Position numbers and translations under genes: made by a program. A stretch of 64,000 nucleotides of DNA from NCBI RefSeq assembly GCF_000682735.1, contig NZ_AWFD01000001.1, positions 248,001-312,000 of the forward strand, given 5' to 3'. Under the pieces are notes generated by a model. That model was given only the letters and a program-made list of their open reading frames with translations, was not told the DNA's origin and searched no databases. This document shows, in pieces, positions 62,935-64,000 of this stretch; positions within the stretch are counted from its first letter, which is position 1, and the number at the start of each line of letters is the position of its first letter. This DNA is from Hyphomonas sp. CY54-11-8 (GTDB lineage Bacteria > Pseudomonadota > Alphaproteobacteria > Caulobacterales > Hyphomonadaceae).

Positions 62935-64000
62935 TCAGTTATGGATCTCTGCAAACACCGGCAGCGACTGGCCGAAGGGCGCAGTGGCCGCATTGGCATA
63001 GCCGCTGTCCACCTCCGGCAGGCGCAACAATGGATCGATCACGCCGCTGGATTGCAGGACCGGGTCAAGGTCGGCGCGGGCCGCGTCGTCCAGCGCGTGA
63101 TAGTGCGCCTGCAGCTTTTCAAGGCACCAGACCCGGTACTGGGACGTTTGCAGATCACGATAGGCGGTGCCCTGAATGGTCATGCCATGGCGCGCACCGC
63201 CTGCCCGCCAGGCGAGGGCGTTGGCGTTGAGCGCTTCCAGATGTGTTTCCGCGAGTTCACGCAGCAGGGGCAACAGATCGTCCGGGATGCCGCGGACAAG
63301 GCCACCGCTGGTGCGGGAGCCGCGGGCATTCCAGACGCGGTAGACCCAGGCCATCACGCCGGAGGCATTTTCCCGCATGATGATGCCAGGCACGGGGTCC
63401 ATCGCGAAGTGGCGGAAGAGTGGCCCCATCAGACCGATGTCGGCCAGCGTTGGCCGGTCACCCAGCAGGAAAGGCCGTGCCTGAAAGACGGGTTCCAGCA
63501 AGTCGAGCAGCTTGAGATAGCTGCCTTCCACATGCGCGCGCGTGTCCGGGGTGACGCCGTCGCGATCGACGAAATTATGCTTCTGGCGTTTCTCCGTCCG
63601 CCGCCGTTTCAGGAAGCCGGGCGCCTTGATGTCCCGGCCCATCACATCTGCGATCTGCCGGGCGAGAAGTTTCGAAGAGAGCGGATAGCTCCAGCGGTAA
63701 TGCATGGCCGGGCGCCAGAGCCATTCGTCGGCATAGTCTTCGATCAAGCGGCAGAGGAAGGCTTGGCCCGGGTCTTCCGGGAGGATCGGTGGGCTAGGGT
63801 GCTGGGTTTCGAACCAGTCGATCATCGGGCTGGAATCGGTCATCCAATGGCCGTCCGGCAGTTCCACGGCAGGCATCTGCATGGCGCCGGTCTTTTCAGG
63901 GATTGTGTGCATGAACTCCTGCGCGCTCATCGGGCAGAACTCGTAGGGGATTTCCTTGTAGCGCAGATAGGATTCCAGCTTGCCCGTGAAATAGGAAACC
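62935..64000 (-). CDS. Glutathione S-transferase-like protein (5' partial)
   Basis: The gene runs off the right edge; beyond the internal ATG at 63930 the frame remains open and reads SYFTGKLESYLRYKEIPYEF, a thioredoxin-fold GST N-terminus, so the true start is outside. The visible part has PAVELPDGHWMTDSSPMIDWF (GSH-site Ser in DSSPMI), then a long helical C-terminal domain with SYLKLLDLLEPVFQARPFLLGDRPTLADIGLMG. The visible portion is already over 350 residues, long for a GST. Substrate unknown. Confidence 0.85.
   Translation of the reverse strand, partial: VSYFTGKLESYLRYKEIPYEFCPMSAQEFMHTIPEKTGAMQMPAVELPDGHWMTDSSPMIDWFETQHPSPPILPEDPGQAFLCRLIEDYADEWLWRPAMHYRWSYPLSSKLLARQIADVMGRDIKAPGFLKRRRTEKRQKHNFVDRDGVTPDTRAHVEGSYLKLLDLLEPVFQARPFLLGDRPTLADIGLMGPLFRHFAMDPVPGIIMRENASGVMAWVYRVWNARGSRTSGGLVRGIPDDLLPLLRELAETHLEALNANALAWRAGGARHGMTIQGTAYRDLQTSQYRVWCLEKLQAHYHALDDAARADLDPVLQSSGVIDPLLRLPEVDSGYANAATAPFGQSLPVFAEIHN

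Overview
This is a gene-dense, high-GC chromosomal window of about 64 kb. It looks like an alphaproteobacterium, most probably a marine Hyphomonadaceae member such as Hyphomonas or a relative. That placement is inferred from an HWE-family kinase, a SAM-II riboswitch, the order rnd-lptC-lptA-lptB-rpoN, and general protein flavour. No rRNA, tRNA, CRISPR array, integrase island, transposase or prophage module was seen. Nearly all genes are housekeeping or envelope/stress genes. The first gene (motA) and the last (a GST-like protein) run off the window.

Layout. 0-7 kb: motA, an EEP-fold hydrolase, an unknown protein, a CPA1 antiporter with a C-terminal Rossmann-like domain, a YgjP-type peptidase and a large lipoprotein. 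7-16 kb: a YmdB-type phosphoesterase, oleate hydratase, a YcbB-type L,D-transpeptidase, a dispersed palindromic repeat beside a probable gene remnant, an AhpD-like protein with a TetR regulator and a visible operator, yebC, and lpdA. 16-21 kb: small membrane proteins, a secreted caspase-like protein, ferredoxin-NADP reductase, ptsN and hpf. 21-26 kb: a soluble eight-PAS HWE histidine kinase translationally coupled to a lone receiver. 25.7-29 kb: a complete phage-shock locus (pspF, a sigma-54 promoter, pspA, pspB, pspC and three extra small membrane-protein genes). 29-38 kb: mnmC, csbD, two tiny overlapping GNAT genes with a YcgN protein, an acyltransferase-3 protein, xerC, a secreted rhodanese, a nitronate-monooxygenase-like enzyme and a decayed fragment of the neighbouring GNAT gene. 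38-45 kb: a SAM-II riboswitch ahead of metA, an orphan acyl-CoA-dehydrogenase C-terminal domain, LD-carboxypeptidase, a TetR/SDR operon with operator, and a thioesterase. 44.8-49 kb: rnd, lptC, lptA, lptB, rpoN. 49-54.6 kb: azoR and a deaminase with divergent lysR, an S1/P1 nuclease, and a thioesterase / nucleoside hydrolase / ribokinase operon. 54.9-64 kb: a zinc-ribbon membrane protein of unknown role, a desaturase, two tandem VWA paralogues (one cytoplasmic, one exported), a USP protein, asd preceded by a folded leader, a thiolase and a GST-like protein.

How genes connect. Sigma-54 (rpoN, 47.5 kb) should be required by PspF for the psp promoter at 26.9 kb. The usual partners of rpoN, hpf and ptsN, sit 26 kb away instead of directly downstream. 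LptC, LptA and LptB are parts of one LPS export machine. MetA carries Glu at the position known to set acetyl-CoA specificity, and it is probably controlled by S-adenosylmethionine through the SAM-II element. The most unusual items are the extra psp micro-proteins, the cytoplasmic/exported VWA pair, the eight-PAS kinase, the orphan dehydrogenase domain and the zinc-ribbon membrane protein. All function calls rest on recognised motifs; no database search was run.
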